Of a stretch of 64,000 bases of DNA, positions 9,412 to 18,437 are shown one piece after another. Below the pieces are notes generated by a model that did not search any database, had not been told where the DNA came from, and saw only the letters and a list, made by a program, of their open reading frames with translations. The translations under genes and the position numbers were made by a program. The stretch comes from Faucicola mancuniensis (GTDB taxonomy: Bacteria > Pseudomonadota > Gammaproteobacteria > Pseudomonadales > Moraxellaceae): positions 682,001 through 746,000 of the forward strand of contig NZ_CP171363.1 of assembly GCF_046523945.1 (NCBI RefSeq). Direction: 5' to 3'. Within the stretch, counting starts at the first letter, position 1; each line of letters opens with the position of its first letter.

Positions 9412-11510
9412 GTTTATGCTATACATATCCACATGGGGTGTGAATTTGCTTTATGCGATTAGTCGTCTGACATTAGATGTTTCTGGGTGTGAAGCAGAAA
9501 CACTATACCAAGCAAAATTAGAACTAGTTTCAATCCACACACCCGCATGGGGTGTGAAATACTAAGTCCCAACTGCCACTTGCACCACCACCGTTTCAAT
9601 CCACACACCCGCATGGGGTGTGAAGCAAGGGAATTTTTTAGGGGGCGTTAATATATGTTTCAATCCACACACCCGCATGGGGTGTGAATTCTCAAACATA
9701 ATAATACTCAGTTGCAGGGCGTTTCAATCCACACACCCGCATGGGGTGTGAAGTTATCCCAGAATTTAATAACTTTTCTTGGGGTGTTTCAATCCACACA
9801 CCCGCATGGGGTGTGAATGTTGATTTGTTTCATTTCGGCGTATTCTTCTTTGTTTCAATCCACACACCCGCATGGGGTGTGAATGATGCAGGTGCTACTG
9901 ATGCAGCCAAACTAGATGCAGTTTCAATCCACACACCCGCATGGGGTGTGAATTGAATAATCTTTTACCCATCTATTATTGTAGGTTTCAATCCACACAC
10001 CCGCATGGGGTGTGAACGGATAATGTGGGCGTTGTCGTAAGTGAGAGGGTTTCAATCCACACACCCGCATGGGGTGTGAAGTCGCAAGTGGTATCTAATG
10101 CAACTATTAACCGTGTTTCAATCCACACACCCGCATGGGGTGTGAATCTCTGTGCAGTCGGTTCGGGGCTTGTGTGATGTTTCAATCCACACACCCGCAT
10201 GGGGTGTGAAGTATTTATATGACAAATTACCGCAGTAAAATTAGGTTTCAATCCACACACCCGCATGGGGTGTGAAAATCCTACCCAAGTCCCAGTAAAT
10301 CAACGTATAGTTTCAATCCACACACCCGCATGGGGTGTGAAAAGCACGATTGTGAACGCTGGTGACCCTGACGAAGTTTCAATCCACACACCCGCATGGG
10401 GTGTGAACATATTTTGCCGAACAAATCCGAGCGATTGACCGTTTCAATCCACACACCCGCATGGGGTGTGAAGCAACAATGGCATTTATTAGCACAGTTG
10501 TTAATGTTTCAATCCACACACCCGCATGGGGTGTGAATTTGATTTTAAAGGGTTTTATATGGTGGCGATGTTTCAATCCACACACCCGCATGGGGTGTGA
10601 AATCACCGCATTACTATGTTGAACGTCCGCTTGGTTTCAATCCACACACCCGCATGGGGTGTGAAGAGTTTAACTAGCCCCAAACAACAATCACAAAAGT
10701 TTCAATCCACACACCCGCATGGGGTGTGAATCAGGCTTTCCAAAATGTAAAACCAATTATGATGTTTCAATCCACACACCCGCATGGGGTGTGAAGTATT
10801 AGAAAGCAATGCTAAACCGATTAATGGTGTTTCAATCCACACACCCGCATGGGGTGTGAATGTTTATTTAACATAATACCTTTGATATTATGCGTTTCAA
10901 TCCACACACCCGCATGGGGTGTGAAAAAGACAATCAAGATAGCTTTGTACACTTTTTAGTTTCAATCCACACACCCGCATGGGGTGTGAAGGCTAGTAAT
11001 CGTGCACTTGGTGGTCTGTACTCCGTTTCAATCCACACACCCGCATGGGGTGTGAAACTTTATAATGCTTTTACTGATATTAAGTTTTTGGTTTCAATCC
11101 ACACACCCGCATGGGGTGTGAATAAAAACGCATTATCATGTATCTAATCCCTTTGTTTCAATCCACACACCCGCATGGGGTGTGAATAATTCAAGCGGTA
11201 ATTTGCCACGCAATGATTGTTTCAATCCACACACCCGCATGGGGTGTGAATTCATACGGCGTAGATAAGAGGATTTAATTATGGTTTCAATCCACACACC
11301 CGCATGGGGTGTGAAACCGTCTGCTAGTAGTCTTGGTAAATTCTTGTTGTTTCAATCCACACACCCGCATGGGGTGTGAAGCAATTCGTTATAAAGTAAG
11401 CGATGGGGGCTGGGTTTCAATCCACACACCCGCATGGGGTGTGAACTCATCAACCAAAAAATAGATGAAGCTATAGCAGTTTCAATCCACACACCCGCAT
11501 GGGGTGTGAA
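9412..11510 (-). CRISPR. Type I-C CRISPR array, 31 intact repeats plus 2 degenerate distal repeats
   Basis: Thirty-one intact 32-nt repeats lie between 9527 and 11510, with spacers of about 32-37 nt. Read on the minus strand the repeat is a 7-bp hairpin (CACACCC/GGGTGTG, loop CATGC) followed by the 11-nt handle TGGATTGAAAC, the form recognised by Cas5c. The leader and newest spacers are at the high-coordinate end next to cas2. At the old end are a diverged repeat (9412-9444) and one with an internal 17-nt deletion (9479-9493), each at normal spacer distance. No spacer was matched to a target by eye. Confidence 0.97.
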
Positions 11511-11762
11511 AGCCCATCTCTTAACTCATTCACTTTACTACAAAAAAACTGCTGTATTTGCGAATGGCTAAAAGACAAGCAAAATTCGGCTAGGATTAAC
11601 CCAATCCGAATTTCTATTATAATTCAAAAATTTCATAAAATCGAATTGTTAAATAGTTCTGCGAAAGTGTAAGGAAAATGATGAGAGCTTAGGATTCGCA
11701 ATCACTTTTTTCCATTTCGCCAAAGATAACATTATGACAGTCCATCTTTATATCAAAAAACT
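11511..11762 (-). promoter_or_regulatory. Type I-C CRISPR leader
   Basis: AT-rich, gene-free DNA between cas2 and the first repeat. On the minus strand a perfect -10 box TATAAT occurs at 11616-11621, with only a weak -35 about 17 nt upstream. If used, transcription would begin about 100 nt before the first repeat. Position and orientation fit a leader carrying the array promoter and the site for spacer integration. Confidence 0.65.
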
Positions 11763-12053
11763 TTAAAATAACAACACATCATTCAAATCAATCACAGGTT
11801 TTGCTCCAACATGCTCAACTTTATGTTGCCAATTTTTACCAAGATAATAATAGCGTAAGCTGTCAGTGTCAGGATTGATAATGGATTCCAATTTGGCTTT
11901 TAGCATTGTCCATTGGGCGGGGTCAACTTCAATTTCAAACACCGAATATTGCACTCGTTGCCCATAATTTTGGCATTGGCGTGCCACATGGCGTAAGCGT
12001 TTGGCACTTGTTTCATCTTGCGTGCTTACATCATAAGTGACCAAAATCATCAT
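11763..12053 (-). CDS. cas2: CRISPR adaptation protein Cas2, type I-C
   Basis: A 96-aa Cas2 with the ferredoxin-like start MMILVTYDVST, the conserved N-terminal Asp of YDV, and the middle motif QYSVFEIEVD. Cas2 dimers bridge Cas1 dimers in the spacer-integrating complex. It is the last gene of the I-C cas operon, 24 nt after cas1 and next to the leader. The ATG at 12053 is preceded by AAGGATAAT. Confidence 0.96.
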   Translation of the reverse strand: MMILVTYDVSTQDETSAKRLRHVARQCQNYGQRVQYSVFEIEVDPAQWTMLKAKLESIINPDTDSLRYYYLGKNWQHKVEHVGAKPVIDLNDVLLF

Positions 12054-12077
12054 AATTATTATCCTTTTTGCCTTTGA

Positions 12078-13112
12078 TTATTTCCATAAAAAAGGCACAT
12101 AACTGTCAATATCGCCTCGAATATGCCGTACCATAATGGTTGCCTGTAAATGTGGCAACAGCCCAAACGGCACGGTTTCTTCAAACCACTCATGATAAAG
12201 CGACTGTTGTTTGCGGTCATGCCAAGCCTTTAAAAACAACTGACGTGGCTCATCTTTTAACACCACCGCCCCATTATGAAGGGTGGTAAAATCCTTTTTG
12301 CCAAGCTGTTTTTTGTTAATCAGCGACAGCACAAAACGGTCAATCATAGGGCGAAATTCTTCGACCATATCAAGGGCAAGGCTCGGTCTTCCTGCACGCA
12401 ATTGGTGAAAAAAGCCACTATTGGGGTCAAGTCCAACCGTTTCCAACGCACTTCGGCATTCATGGGTCATCAAGGTATAAGCAAACGATAGCAAGGCATT
12501 GACAGGGTCGGTCGGTGGGTTGCGTGTGCGTTTGGCAAAATCAAAATCGGCATGACGGATAAAATGCGGAAACACCGCAAAATATTCGCTTGCCAACTCA
12601 CCTTCACGCCCAAGCAATTCAGCATTATTTTGGGTTTGGATCACACGGTTTAGCCCAAGTTCCAGATATTTTTGAGCCTTGTCCAAACGAGTTTGGCTAT
12701 CAGCGTCCAAGCTGTCTTTATAATCTCGCAAATAACGGCGAATCACTTGGCGTTGGTTAAACACTTTTCCCAAAATAATGGTTTGGCTAATCGCAAGGCT
12801 ACGCTTGCTATCATCAGCGATGCGATATTGTTCACGGCGAAGTAGCACATTACCACTCACCGCTCCTTCGACACGAGCTTGGAATTTGCCAAATTGATTG
12901 AGAAAGGTGATGGTAATGCCGTTTGCCGTGCAATGAGCCATGAGAGCAGGCGACAGCGACACTTGCCCAAAACACACAATGCCGCCAATCTTGTGAATCG
13001 GCACACGCCCTTTGACTTCACGCTCGACATTTTTTAGCACGATGTTTTCACCGTCTTTGTTAAGCCAAGCGTTTTGGGTTTGCACATACAGGGTATTTTT
13101 TAAGGGTCGCAT
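12078..13112 (-). CDS. cas1: CRISPR integrase Cas1, type I-C
   Basis: A 344-aa Cas1, the metal-dependent integrase that inserts prespacers at the leader-repeat junction. The N-terminal beta domain is followed by the helical catalytic domain, with the conserved Glu in LLGREGELASEYF and the helix around HECRSALETVGLDPNSGFFH typical of type I-C Cas1. Length is normal. It follows cas4 with one base between stop and start, implying translational coupling. Confidence 0.96.
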   Translation of the reverse strand: MRPLKNTLYVQTQNAWLNKDGENIVLKNVEREVKGRVPIHKIGGIVCFGQVSLSPALMAHCTANGITITFLNQFGKFQARVEGAVSGNVLLRREQYRIADDSKRSLAISQTIILGKVFNQRQVIRRYLRDYKDSLDADSQTRLDKAQKYLELGLNRVIQTQNNAELLGREGELASEYFAVFPHFIRHADFDFAKRTRNPPTDPVNALLSFAYTLMTHECRSALETVGLDPNSGFFHQLRAGRPSLALDMVEEFRPMIDRFVLSLINKKQLGKKDFTTLHNGAVVLKDEPRQLFLKAWHDRKQQSLYHEWFEETVPFGLLPHLQATIMVRHIRGDIDSYVPFLWK

Positions 13113-13113
13113 A

Positions 13114-13758
13114 TCATTCTTTTTCGCTTAATTCTTTGTTTAAACTTTGTTGTAAATTTTTGGCAAGCCATGCTTTGGCGTTTTTGTTAAAAATTTTTGG
13201 GTGGCAAAGTTCATTAAGTGAGCAATTTCGGCATTTGGCGGTGTTGTATGCTGGTTTTGGAGTAATGCCAGTTTGGATAATTTTTTGACTTTCATTAATA
13301 GCGTTTAGTGTAAGATTTCGCAATTCTTCATCAAAAATCACCACTTGCCGACGACGAGTTTTACCATAAAACAACGCCCCTTTGGGTACAACGCAATCGT
13401 GCATGTCTTCTAGGCACAAGGCTTGAGCCATCAGTTGCACTTCGTCCGCTCGGTGGGATTTTGGCTTGCCACGTTTGTATTCAATCGGATATGGCACGAA
13501 CAAACCGTCCGCTTGGCGGTGGTATTCGACCACATCGGCAACGCCTTCAAGCTCAAGGGTGCAATGTCCAAGCGGTAAGGTACGCACAGTGTGAATATCG
13601 CCCCGTGTTTCGTTCTCGCCACTATTGACACGCTCGTGCATGACTTGACCTTCGGCGGTTAGTTGGTTTTCCACCCATTGGCATTCGAGTTCAATTAAGG
13701 CGAATTGGCGTGGGCAAAATACGTAGTGTTGTAAGCGGGAGAGGTATAGGGTTGTCAT
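13114..13758 (-). CDS. cas4: CRISPR-associated exonuclease Cas4, type I-C
   Basis: A 214-aa Cas4 that trims prespacers and helps choose PAM-proximal ends with Cas1-Cas2. It begins LSRLQHYVFCPRQFALIELE, with the first iron-sulfur cysteine in FCPRQ. The RecB-like nuclease motif is seen around VADVVEYHR and YPIEYKRGK. The C-terminal cysteine cluster CRNCSLNELCHP completes the Fe-S site. The gene is complete and immediately upstream of cas1. Confidence 0.95.
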   Translation of the reverse strand: MTTLYLSRLQHYVFCPRQFALIELECQWVENQLTAEGQVMHERVNSGENETRGDIHTVRTLPLGHCTLELEGVADVVEYHRQADGLFVPYPIEYKRGKPKSHRADEVQLMAQALCLEDMHDCVVPKGALFYGKTRRRQVVIFDEELRNLTLNAINESQKIIQTGITPKPAYNTAKCRNCSLNELCHPKIFNKNAKAWLAKNLQQSLNKELSEKE

Positions 13759-13760
13759 GT

Positions 13761-14081
13761 TTAAGTTACTTTCTTTATCGCATTCAAAAACTTATCTCTA
13801 TTCGCTAATCTCATTTGCTCTTTTTGATTTAGCTCTGCTCGTATTTTTGGTAGTTCATTTTTGAAAAATTCTTGACCTTTACTTTCTACATAGTTACTTT
13901 TAATTATTCCAAGCATCTTAAACTCTTTGCTTTCAGAAAGTTGGTCAATAGACATTTTTAACAATGTAGTTTTTGCTAAGTTCCAAAAGTTATTTGAGTT
14001 AAAGTAATTTTCAATTTTAGCGATAATTTCATCGAGGTTGTAAAAATTAGGTACTTCTATATCCTTTAAAGAATAGCTATT
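13761..14081 (-). pseudogene. Small ORF between cas7 and cas4 lacking a clear start
   Basis: The minus frame is open from just after a TAA at 14082-14084 to its stop at 13761, about 106 codons. It reads like protein throughout (for example VPNFYNLDEIIAKIENYF and ESKGQEFFKNELPKIRAEL). The first in-frame ATG is at 13955, which would leave only about 64 residues. A TTG at 13964 is an alternative. I do not recognise the family; it is not a standard I-C cas gene. It may be a 5'-truncated passenger gene or use a rare start. It ends 3 nt before cas4. Confidence 0.45.
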
Positions 14082-14099
14082 TTACCAATTTTTTTCTAA

Positions 14100-14978
14100 T
14101 CAAAACCCATCAATTACTTGCGGTTCTAATCCTGCCAATGCTGACTTTAATGCTGATTCATCAAAGTTACCTTTATCATCTAGTAACTCACGCAAGCTAC
14201 CATGTACTTTTGCTGATGAATGCTGACCTGCTTTGCTGTTATGCTCCCACCAAATCACTTTTTTCACCTGCATACTGCCTTCTGGGCGTGCTGATGACGC
14301 ATCACCCTCAAATAATTTTGGTAAAATTTCTTTGATTTTATCCGCATCAGCATCGCTAAATCCCGTACGCTCTGCTAGTTGGGGTGTGATTGCTCCATAG
14401 GTCACATAAATGCCTTCATCAACACGGTGTTTCATACCCATTGTATCACTGCCTTTTTTACTACCGTCACCTTCACCGCTCACGCTTTTGGTGATTTGGG
14501 TGCTGGTAATATCTACAGGTTCAAGGCTAAAAGCCGACTGAATGGTTAAAGGACCTCGAATTGGAATTGACACACCATCCGCCCCTTTATCATCAGCTTT
14601 AAAGGCAAAAACCTGACCAAAGGCACGCACGTCAAACCATTTTTCACACGCCAGTTTTGCAGTGGCATCACGTTTTGATTCTAAATTTTCACCCTTTTTA
14701 GTTTCAAAGGCTTTTTTACCAAGTCCAACAGTTTCGTCATAAGCACGGTTTTTTAGGCTAGTCATGCCGTCGTTTTTCTTTTCGTCAGATTGTACAAAGA
14801 TACTTTCACCATCTTCTTGTAGACGGTCACGGATTTTACGTTTTAAACATACATCAGTAATTTCGCCATTACCTTCAAAGTCAGTGCGTGGACGGTTACC
14901 GTTTAATGGGTCGCCATTTGGGTTAGCGTTTTTAACACCAATGATGATGGCAAAGTCGATTTTTTTGGTTAAGCTCAT
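14100..14978 (-). CDS. cas7: Cascade backbone protein Cas7 (Csd2), type I-C
   Basis: A 292-aa Cas7/Csd2 that polymerises along the crRNA spacer to form the Cascade backbone. The family opening KKIDFAIIIGVKNANPNGDP, the GNRPRTDFEGNGEITDVCLKR block and the C-terminal VKKVIWWEHNS segment are visible. Length is normal. The ATG at 14978 follows AAGGAAACC. It lies 41 nt after cas8c. Confidence 0.96.
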   Translation of the reverse strand: MSLTKKIDFAIIIGVKNANPNGDPLNGNRPRTDFEGNGEITDVCLKRKIRDRLQEDGESIFVQSDEKKNDGMTSLKNRAYDETVGLGKKAFETKKGENLESKRDATAKLACEKWFDVRAFGQVFAFKADDKGADGVSIPIRGPLTIQSAFSLEPVDITSTQITKSVSGEGDGSKKGSDTMGMKHRVDEGIYVTYGAITPQLAERTGFSDADADKIKEILPKLFEGDASSARPEGSMQVKKVIWWEHNSKAGQHSSAKVHGSLRELLDDKGNFDESALKSALAGLEPQVIDGF

Positions 14979-15019
14979 GATGGTTTCCTTAGTAAATTAA
15001 TTAAAAGTTTGTTAAAGTA

Positions 15020-17098
15020 TCAGTTTATTTCCGCAGATTTTTCCGCAGTATTTTTGTCTTGGTTGGCTTGTCTGGCAAGCTCAAATGCCATTTTTTGACT
15101 ATGATAACCAAGCAAAAATTCGCCAGATAAGGCACTGTCATTGTTAAAATCTTGGATTTCAAATTTTGACATGATGTCATTTAATAACTTTTCACGACTA
15201 CGCAAAAATTCTGGACGATTATTATTTAAACGCTTAATATAAGGGTCTAATGCCAATTCAATATTTCGCCAAGTGCTAAACGGACGATTGGCAAACTGTT
15301 GCATATAGCGTTGGGCGGTGGTGGTGCGTGTTTCGCCTGCAACATACAGTGCATAGCCTTCTAAGTTTTCAGCCGTTGCGAGCAGTCGCCCATACAGATA
15401 ATCTCTGCTGGTATAATCTTCTTGTAATGCCACAGTGTAGCTCCTTTTTTTATCAGATTTCAAACGATTAAAATAACCACGATATAGCCCACAAGCCACA
15501 CTTAGGTTTTGTTCCCATTCCCAGTTTTCTAGCCCAAGTGGGTTGCAAGCACGTTTTACACATAAATCGACAATCGATTTAGGGATTTGTCGATGATGAC
15601 CCTCCACAATCACAGGCAACACTTGTGAAACCACTTGTTTTTTGACGGCATCAGGCAGTCGTAAGCCATAAGCAGAGACAGCGATTTGATAAGGCGTTGG
15701 GGCTTGAATGGTCATGTGCCTTTGATTGGTTTCTTTGTCAAAATAAAACGCATACCAAGCAAAATTTTCATACCAATCTTCCATCGCTTCAATATAATCA
15801 TCAGGCATGGCTTCATAATAATAAGTTACCGCCATTCGCCCTGGTGTTGCCGAATCAAGGCTAATGACAGAGATTTGCTCATGATTGGGTAGTTTTTGGC
15901 GATAGCCTTGCATGGCTTTTTTTAAACCATGAGCAAACCGACTGCCAATGTCTTTGTGATGTTCGCGTTTGGTTGGCTGTTCATCATGTTCATCAACTTT
16001 TTCACTTTCGCCAATTTCAGCAAATTCGTCCAATTCATCATCAGCCAACTCATCTTCAATTGTTTCTTGAATGACTGTTTCAACAGTTTCTTGGGAAAGA
16101 ATTGGTTTAAACGGTTGCGGAAGTTTACTGCCATCAACCGCCCAAGCCACCACCGCTTGACCCGATTCTTCATGCCCTTGATTAGTTAATAGCCAAGCTA
16201 GGGCAGAATGGGCTTTTTCGGTTACTGTAGCACTAATATTCACCGCTTGATAACCTTGTTTGGCAATGGATTTATCATCATCGGTAAAGCGACCCAAAAA
16301 GGTAAACCCTGACATATCATTGGCAGAAATCAATTTGGCATTACTAGCACTTTTTAACACACGATTGGGGTGTTTGCTGGCAAGTGGAGCGGTTTCGCCT
16401 GTGATATGACAAAAGCCTTCTTTACTGTCAAAACTGGCGTAATAATTTTGCCAAGCAGTAAATAAGCTTTCATCACCCCAAGTGGTGATATCAGCTTGAG
16501 CAATATCCGAATCCATCACTTCCCAAGCAATAAAAGCAGAGCCTTGGTCAAATTCTCCACCGTTTTTTATCAATAAAGATAAAATGCTTTCTGGATAATC
16601 ACTGGCATTGCTTGGATATGCCAAACTACCCGTATCATCAGCAATTACAATCCCTTCATCGATTAAATCTTGGGTTAATGTACCTTTTTGAACATAATGC
16701 AAAACAGCTTGGGATTTTGGGTGAGAAAAAGGCGAATTACACCAATCTGTTAAGGTTTGTTCATACAAAGCAAATAAGTCTTTTTTGTTTTTGGATTTTG
16801 CAAAAAAGTCCTTGCCAACATATTGTAATTTATCTGCCAATGGGTGAGCAACAGGGCTTGATGTGCGAGTGGCGGAATCATTGGTTGCAGGAATGGTCGT
16901 TACTTGCGATTTTAATTTTCCATTGCCATCACGAGTCAACCGAGCCGAGATAAAATCCCCCTTGTCGCTTATCGTTACAATGATTTGTACGTTTTGTTTG
17001 ACGTGATAAAACGGCATTAAGGCATGATTTAACTGTGCGTCAGGATTATTAGACACCGCTTCATAGGTTTGGTAAAGTCTGGATAACCAACTCATCAC
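15020..17098 (-). CDS. cas8c: Cascade large subunit Cas8c (Csd1), type I-C
   Basis: A 692-aa Csd1/Cas8c, the large subunit that recognises the PAM and recruits Cas3. In some I-C systems an internal start in this gene also yields a Cas11 small subunit. The start MMSWLSRLYQTYEAV is typical of the family. The ATG at 17098 overlaps the cas5c stop by 4 bp (ATGA), implying coupled translation. An acidic linker around residues 340-375 separates the N-terminal PAM region from the C-terminal helical part, where an internal start would be sought. The frame is intact. Confidence 0.95.
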   Translation of the reverse strand: MMSWLSRLYQTYEAVSNNPDAQLNHALMPFYHVKQNVQIIVTISDKGDFISARLTRDGNGKLKSQVTTIPATNDSATRTSSPVAHPLADKLQYVGKDFFAKSKNKKDLFALYEQTLTDWCNSPFSHPKSQAVLHYVQKGTLTQDLIDEGIVIADDTGSLAYPSNASDYPESILSLLIKNGGEFDQGSAFIAWEVMDSDIAQADITTWGDESLFTAWQNYYASFDSKEGFCHITGETAPLASKHPNRVLKSASNAKLISANDMSGFTFLGRFTDDDKSIAKQGYQAVNISATVTEKAHSALAWLLTNQGHEESGQAVVAWAVDGSKLPQPFKPILSQETVETVIQETIEDELADDELDEFAEIGESEKVDEHDEQPTKREHHKDIGSRFAHGLKKAMQGYRQKLPNHEQISVISLDSATPGRMAVTYYYEAMPDDYIEAMEDWYENFAWYAFYFDKETNQRHMTIQAPTPYQIAVSAYGLRLPDAVKKQVVSQVLPVIVEGHHRQIPKSIVDLCVKRACNPLGLENWEWEQNLSVACGLYRGYFNRLKSDKKRSYTVALQEDYTSRDYLYGRLLATAENLEGYALYVAGETRTTTAQRYMQQFANRPFSTWRNIELALDPYIKRLNNNRPEFLRSREKLLNDIMSKFEIQDFNNDSALSGEFLLGYHSQKMAFELARQANQDKNTAEKSAEIN

Positions 17099-17841
17099 AC
17101 ACCTCCCAAATCTAGCGAATTTGCCAAACTCTCAACCGATTGCAAATTATCATCAATGCCAAATGCTTTTGCCGTCATCTCACGTACAAAACGATTTGGC
17201 ATGCCATTTTTAGCATCATTGGCTAAATTGTCAGTTGGTTTTGGAAAGGTGATAATGCCATGTTGCATACTGGCACGCCAAAAACGGCTGTGCAGTTCAT
17301 TAATGCCGATTTCGTCAGGATAAGCAAAAGAATGAAACATCAAGCCATAATCAAGATTATCAATCTCATCATAAAAACCTTCGCCACTGCCAAATTCACA
17401 CGGTTCAACATAGCCTTGACATTCACGAGTACCCAAAAAAATATCTTGCCGTCCGCCTTTTTCTAGCATACGTTTGGCGATACTGTAATGCTTGCCGTCT
17501 ATGCGGTCGGCTGTCAGTTCTGGGCGGTGCAGATTCCATTCAAAGTGGGCTTCTACTTGATATTCAACATCACTAAGATATGTGTAATACGCCAAATCAT
17601 TGCCAGACGCATGAAATTTAATGGGTTTTACGCCTTTGGTTTGGGTGCGAATCGGCTTAATAACACGCACACGGTCAATGTACCAGACCAATGTTGGCTT
17701 AAAATAAATGCTCTTACAAATGCCTTTTAACGCTTCGTAAGTGGGTAAGTGATAGCTGGTTTTTTCACCGCCCAATCTTGTGATAGGGTCGGTAAATAAG
17801 GCTTGCCGTGCCTTTAGGGTGAAGGTTATTTTGTTGTTCAT
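17095..17841 (-). CDS. cas5c: CRISPR endoribonuclease and Cascade subunit Cas5c (Cas5d)
   Basis: In type I-C this protein replaces Cas6. It cleaves pre-crRNA at the base of the repeat hairpin and keeps the 11-nt 5' handle. The 248-aa product starts with a RAMP fold strand (ITFTLKARQALFTDPITRLGGEKTSYHLPT) and has a YEALKGICKSIYFKPTLVWYID block, both typical of the family. Length is normal. It overlaps cas8c by 4 bp and follows the Cas2-like gene by 70 nt. Confidence 0.95.
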   Translation of the reverse strand: MNNKITFTLKARQALFTDPITRLGGEKTSYHLPTYEALKGICKSIYFKPTLVWYIDRVRVIKPIRTQTKGVKPIKFHASGNDLAYYTYLSDVEYQVEAHFEWNLHRPELTADRIDGKHYSIAKRMLEKGGRQDIFLGTRECQGYVEPCEFGSGEGFYDEIDNLDYGLMFHSFAYPDEIGINELHSRFWRASMQHGIITFPKPTDNLANDAKNGMPNRFVREMTAKAFGIDDNLQSVESLANSLDLGGV

Positions 17842-17911
17842 GTTTTTCCTTTTTCTTTTATCAAGGTTTTAATAATCCAATTACTAAAACCTTATTTTCT
17901 AAAATATATTT

Positions 17912-18181
17912 TTAATTTAAGTTATTATTTAACCAACTATATACATCGTCAAGAGCCATGCCATAATGACTACCAATCAAAGGAATCACCAAAAATGTGT
18001 CGTTATTGTCAATTAAATTCGCAAATTTTTGACAGATTTTATCAACAGGCAATGTTGTTGAAATAGCATATCTTGACTCTGAAAGTTTTGCCCAAGCACC
18101 AAAACTCTTAATTTTAGCTAAGACTTCAGTGTGTTTCTGCCCTTTGGCATTCAAATCATAAGTAATAAGTTTGACTGACAT
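17912..18181 (-). CDS. Second small Cas2-like protein, first gene of the I-C Cascade operon
   Basis: An 89-aa protein starting MSVKLITYDLNAKGQKHTEV and later FLVIPLIG. The beta strand followed by YDL, the short helix and the late hydrophobic strand resemble the Cas2/VapD ferredoxin-like fold. It is clearly different from the cas2 at 11763, lacks the VFE motif, and is close to what annotators call SinR-like. It is the first gene after the predicted promoter at 18226-18254 and shares the operon with cas5c. Its role is unknown; RNA binding or nuclease activity would be guesses. Family assignment is tentative. Confidence 0.55.
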   Translation of the reverse strand: MSVKLITYDLNAKGQKHTEVLAKIKSFGAWAKLSESRYAISTTLPVDKICQKFANLIDNNDTFLVIPLIGSHYGMALDDVYSWLNNNLN

Positions 18182-18225
18182 AAAATTTACTCCAATTAAT
18201 TAAGATTGTAAATAACCACACGATT

Positions 18226-18254
18226 ATCTTAACCGAACTAAATAAAGAAGTCAA
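18226..18254 (-). promoter_or_regulatory. Sigma-70 promoter for the I-C Cascade and adaptation genes
   Basis: On the minus strand a -35 box TTGACT (18249-18254) and a -10 box TAAGAT (18226-18231) are separated by exactly 17 nt, about 45 bp before the Cas2-like gene. It would drive Cas2-like-cas5c-cas8c-cas7-cas4-cas1-cas2, separately from cas3. Confidence 0.65.
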
Positions 18255-18278
18255 TTCCTATATCTTATATTAGTATAT
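18255..18278 (+). promoter_or_regulatory. Candidate self-target of the crRNA-like RNA at the cas promoter
   Basis: TTC (18255-18257), the usual I-C PAM, abuts the -35 box at 18249-18254 and is followed by CTATATCTTATATTAGTATA. The spacer-like part of the RNA at 18371 reads CTATAGCTGAATATTAGTAT. Matches are positions 1-5, 7-8 and 10; the mismatch at 6 falls where type I effectors flip the base out. A one-base offset then gives a further 12-nt identity. Cascade bound here would cover the promoter. Confidence 0.5.
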
Positions 18279-18344
18279 AATAATTATATTTCTTTCGTAA
18301 CATTTATTTTTTTCATTTATCCATGTTTTCTGTTAAAATCTCTT

Positions 18345-18436
18345 TTCGTCATTGTGACGTGGATTGAAACCTATAGCTGAATATTAGTATATTCACTTGG
18401 CAACGATAGTAGTCCACCTATTATCGTTGCCTTTTT
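18345..18436 (+). ncRNA. Candidate crRNA-like cas-regulating RNA (degenerate I-C repeat plus spacer-like segment)
   Basis: A -10-like TAAAAT (18334-18339) precedes it on the plus strand. The sequence then forms a 5-bp hairpin, CGTCA-TTG-TGACG (18347-18359), followed by TGGATTGAAAC (18360-18370), identical to the 11-nt I-C handle. The hairpin sequence differs from the real repeats but is in the same place. About 28 nt of spacer-like DNA follow, ending in a strong terminator: GGCAACGATA paired with TATCGTTGCC, then TTTTT (18399-18436). No real CRISPR unit lies nearby. Cas5c could process this transcript; that is inference. Confidence 0.6.
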
Positions 18437-18437
18437 C

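Noticed and set aside
9741..11147. Open frames on both strands within the I-C array
   Set aside because: They consist of translated repeats (VSIHTPAWGV and HPMRVCGLK patterns) and spacers; they are array artefacts, not genes.
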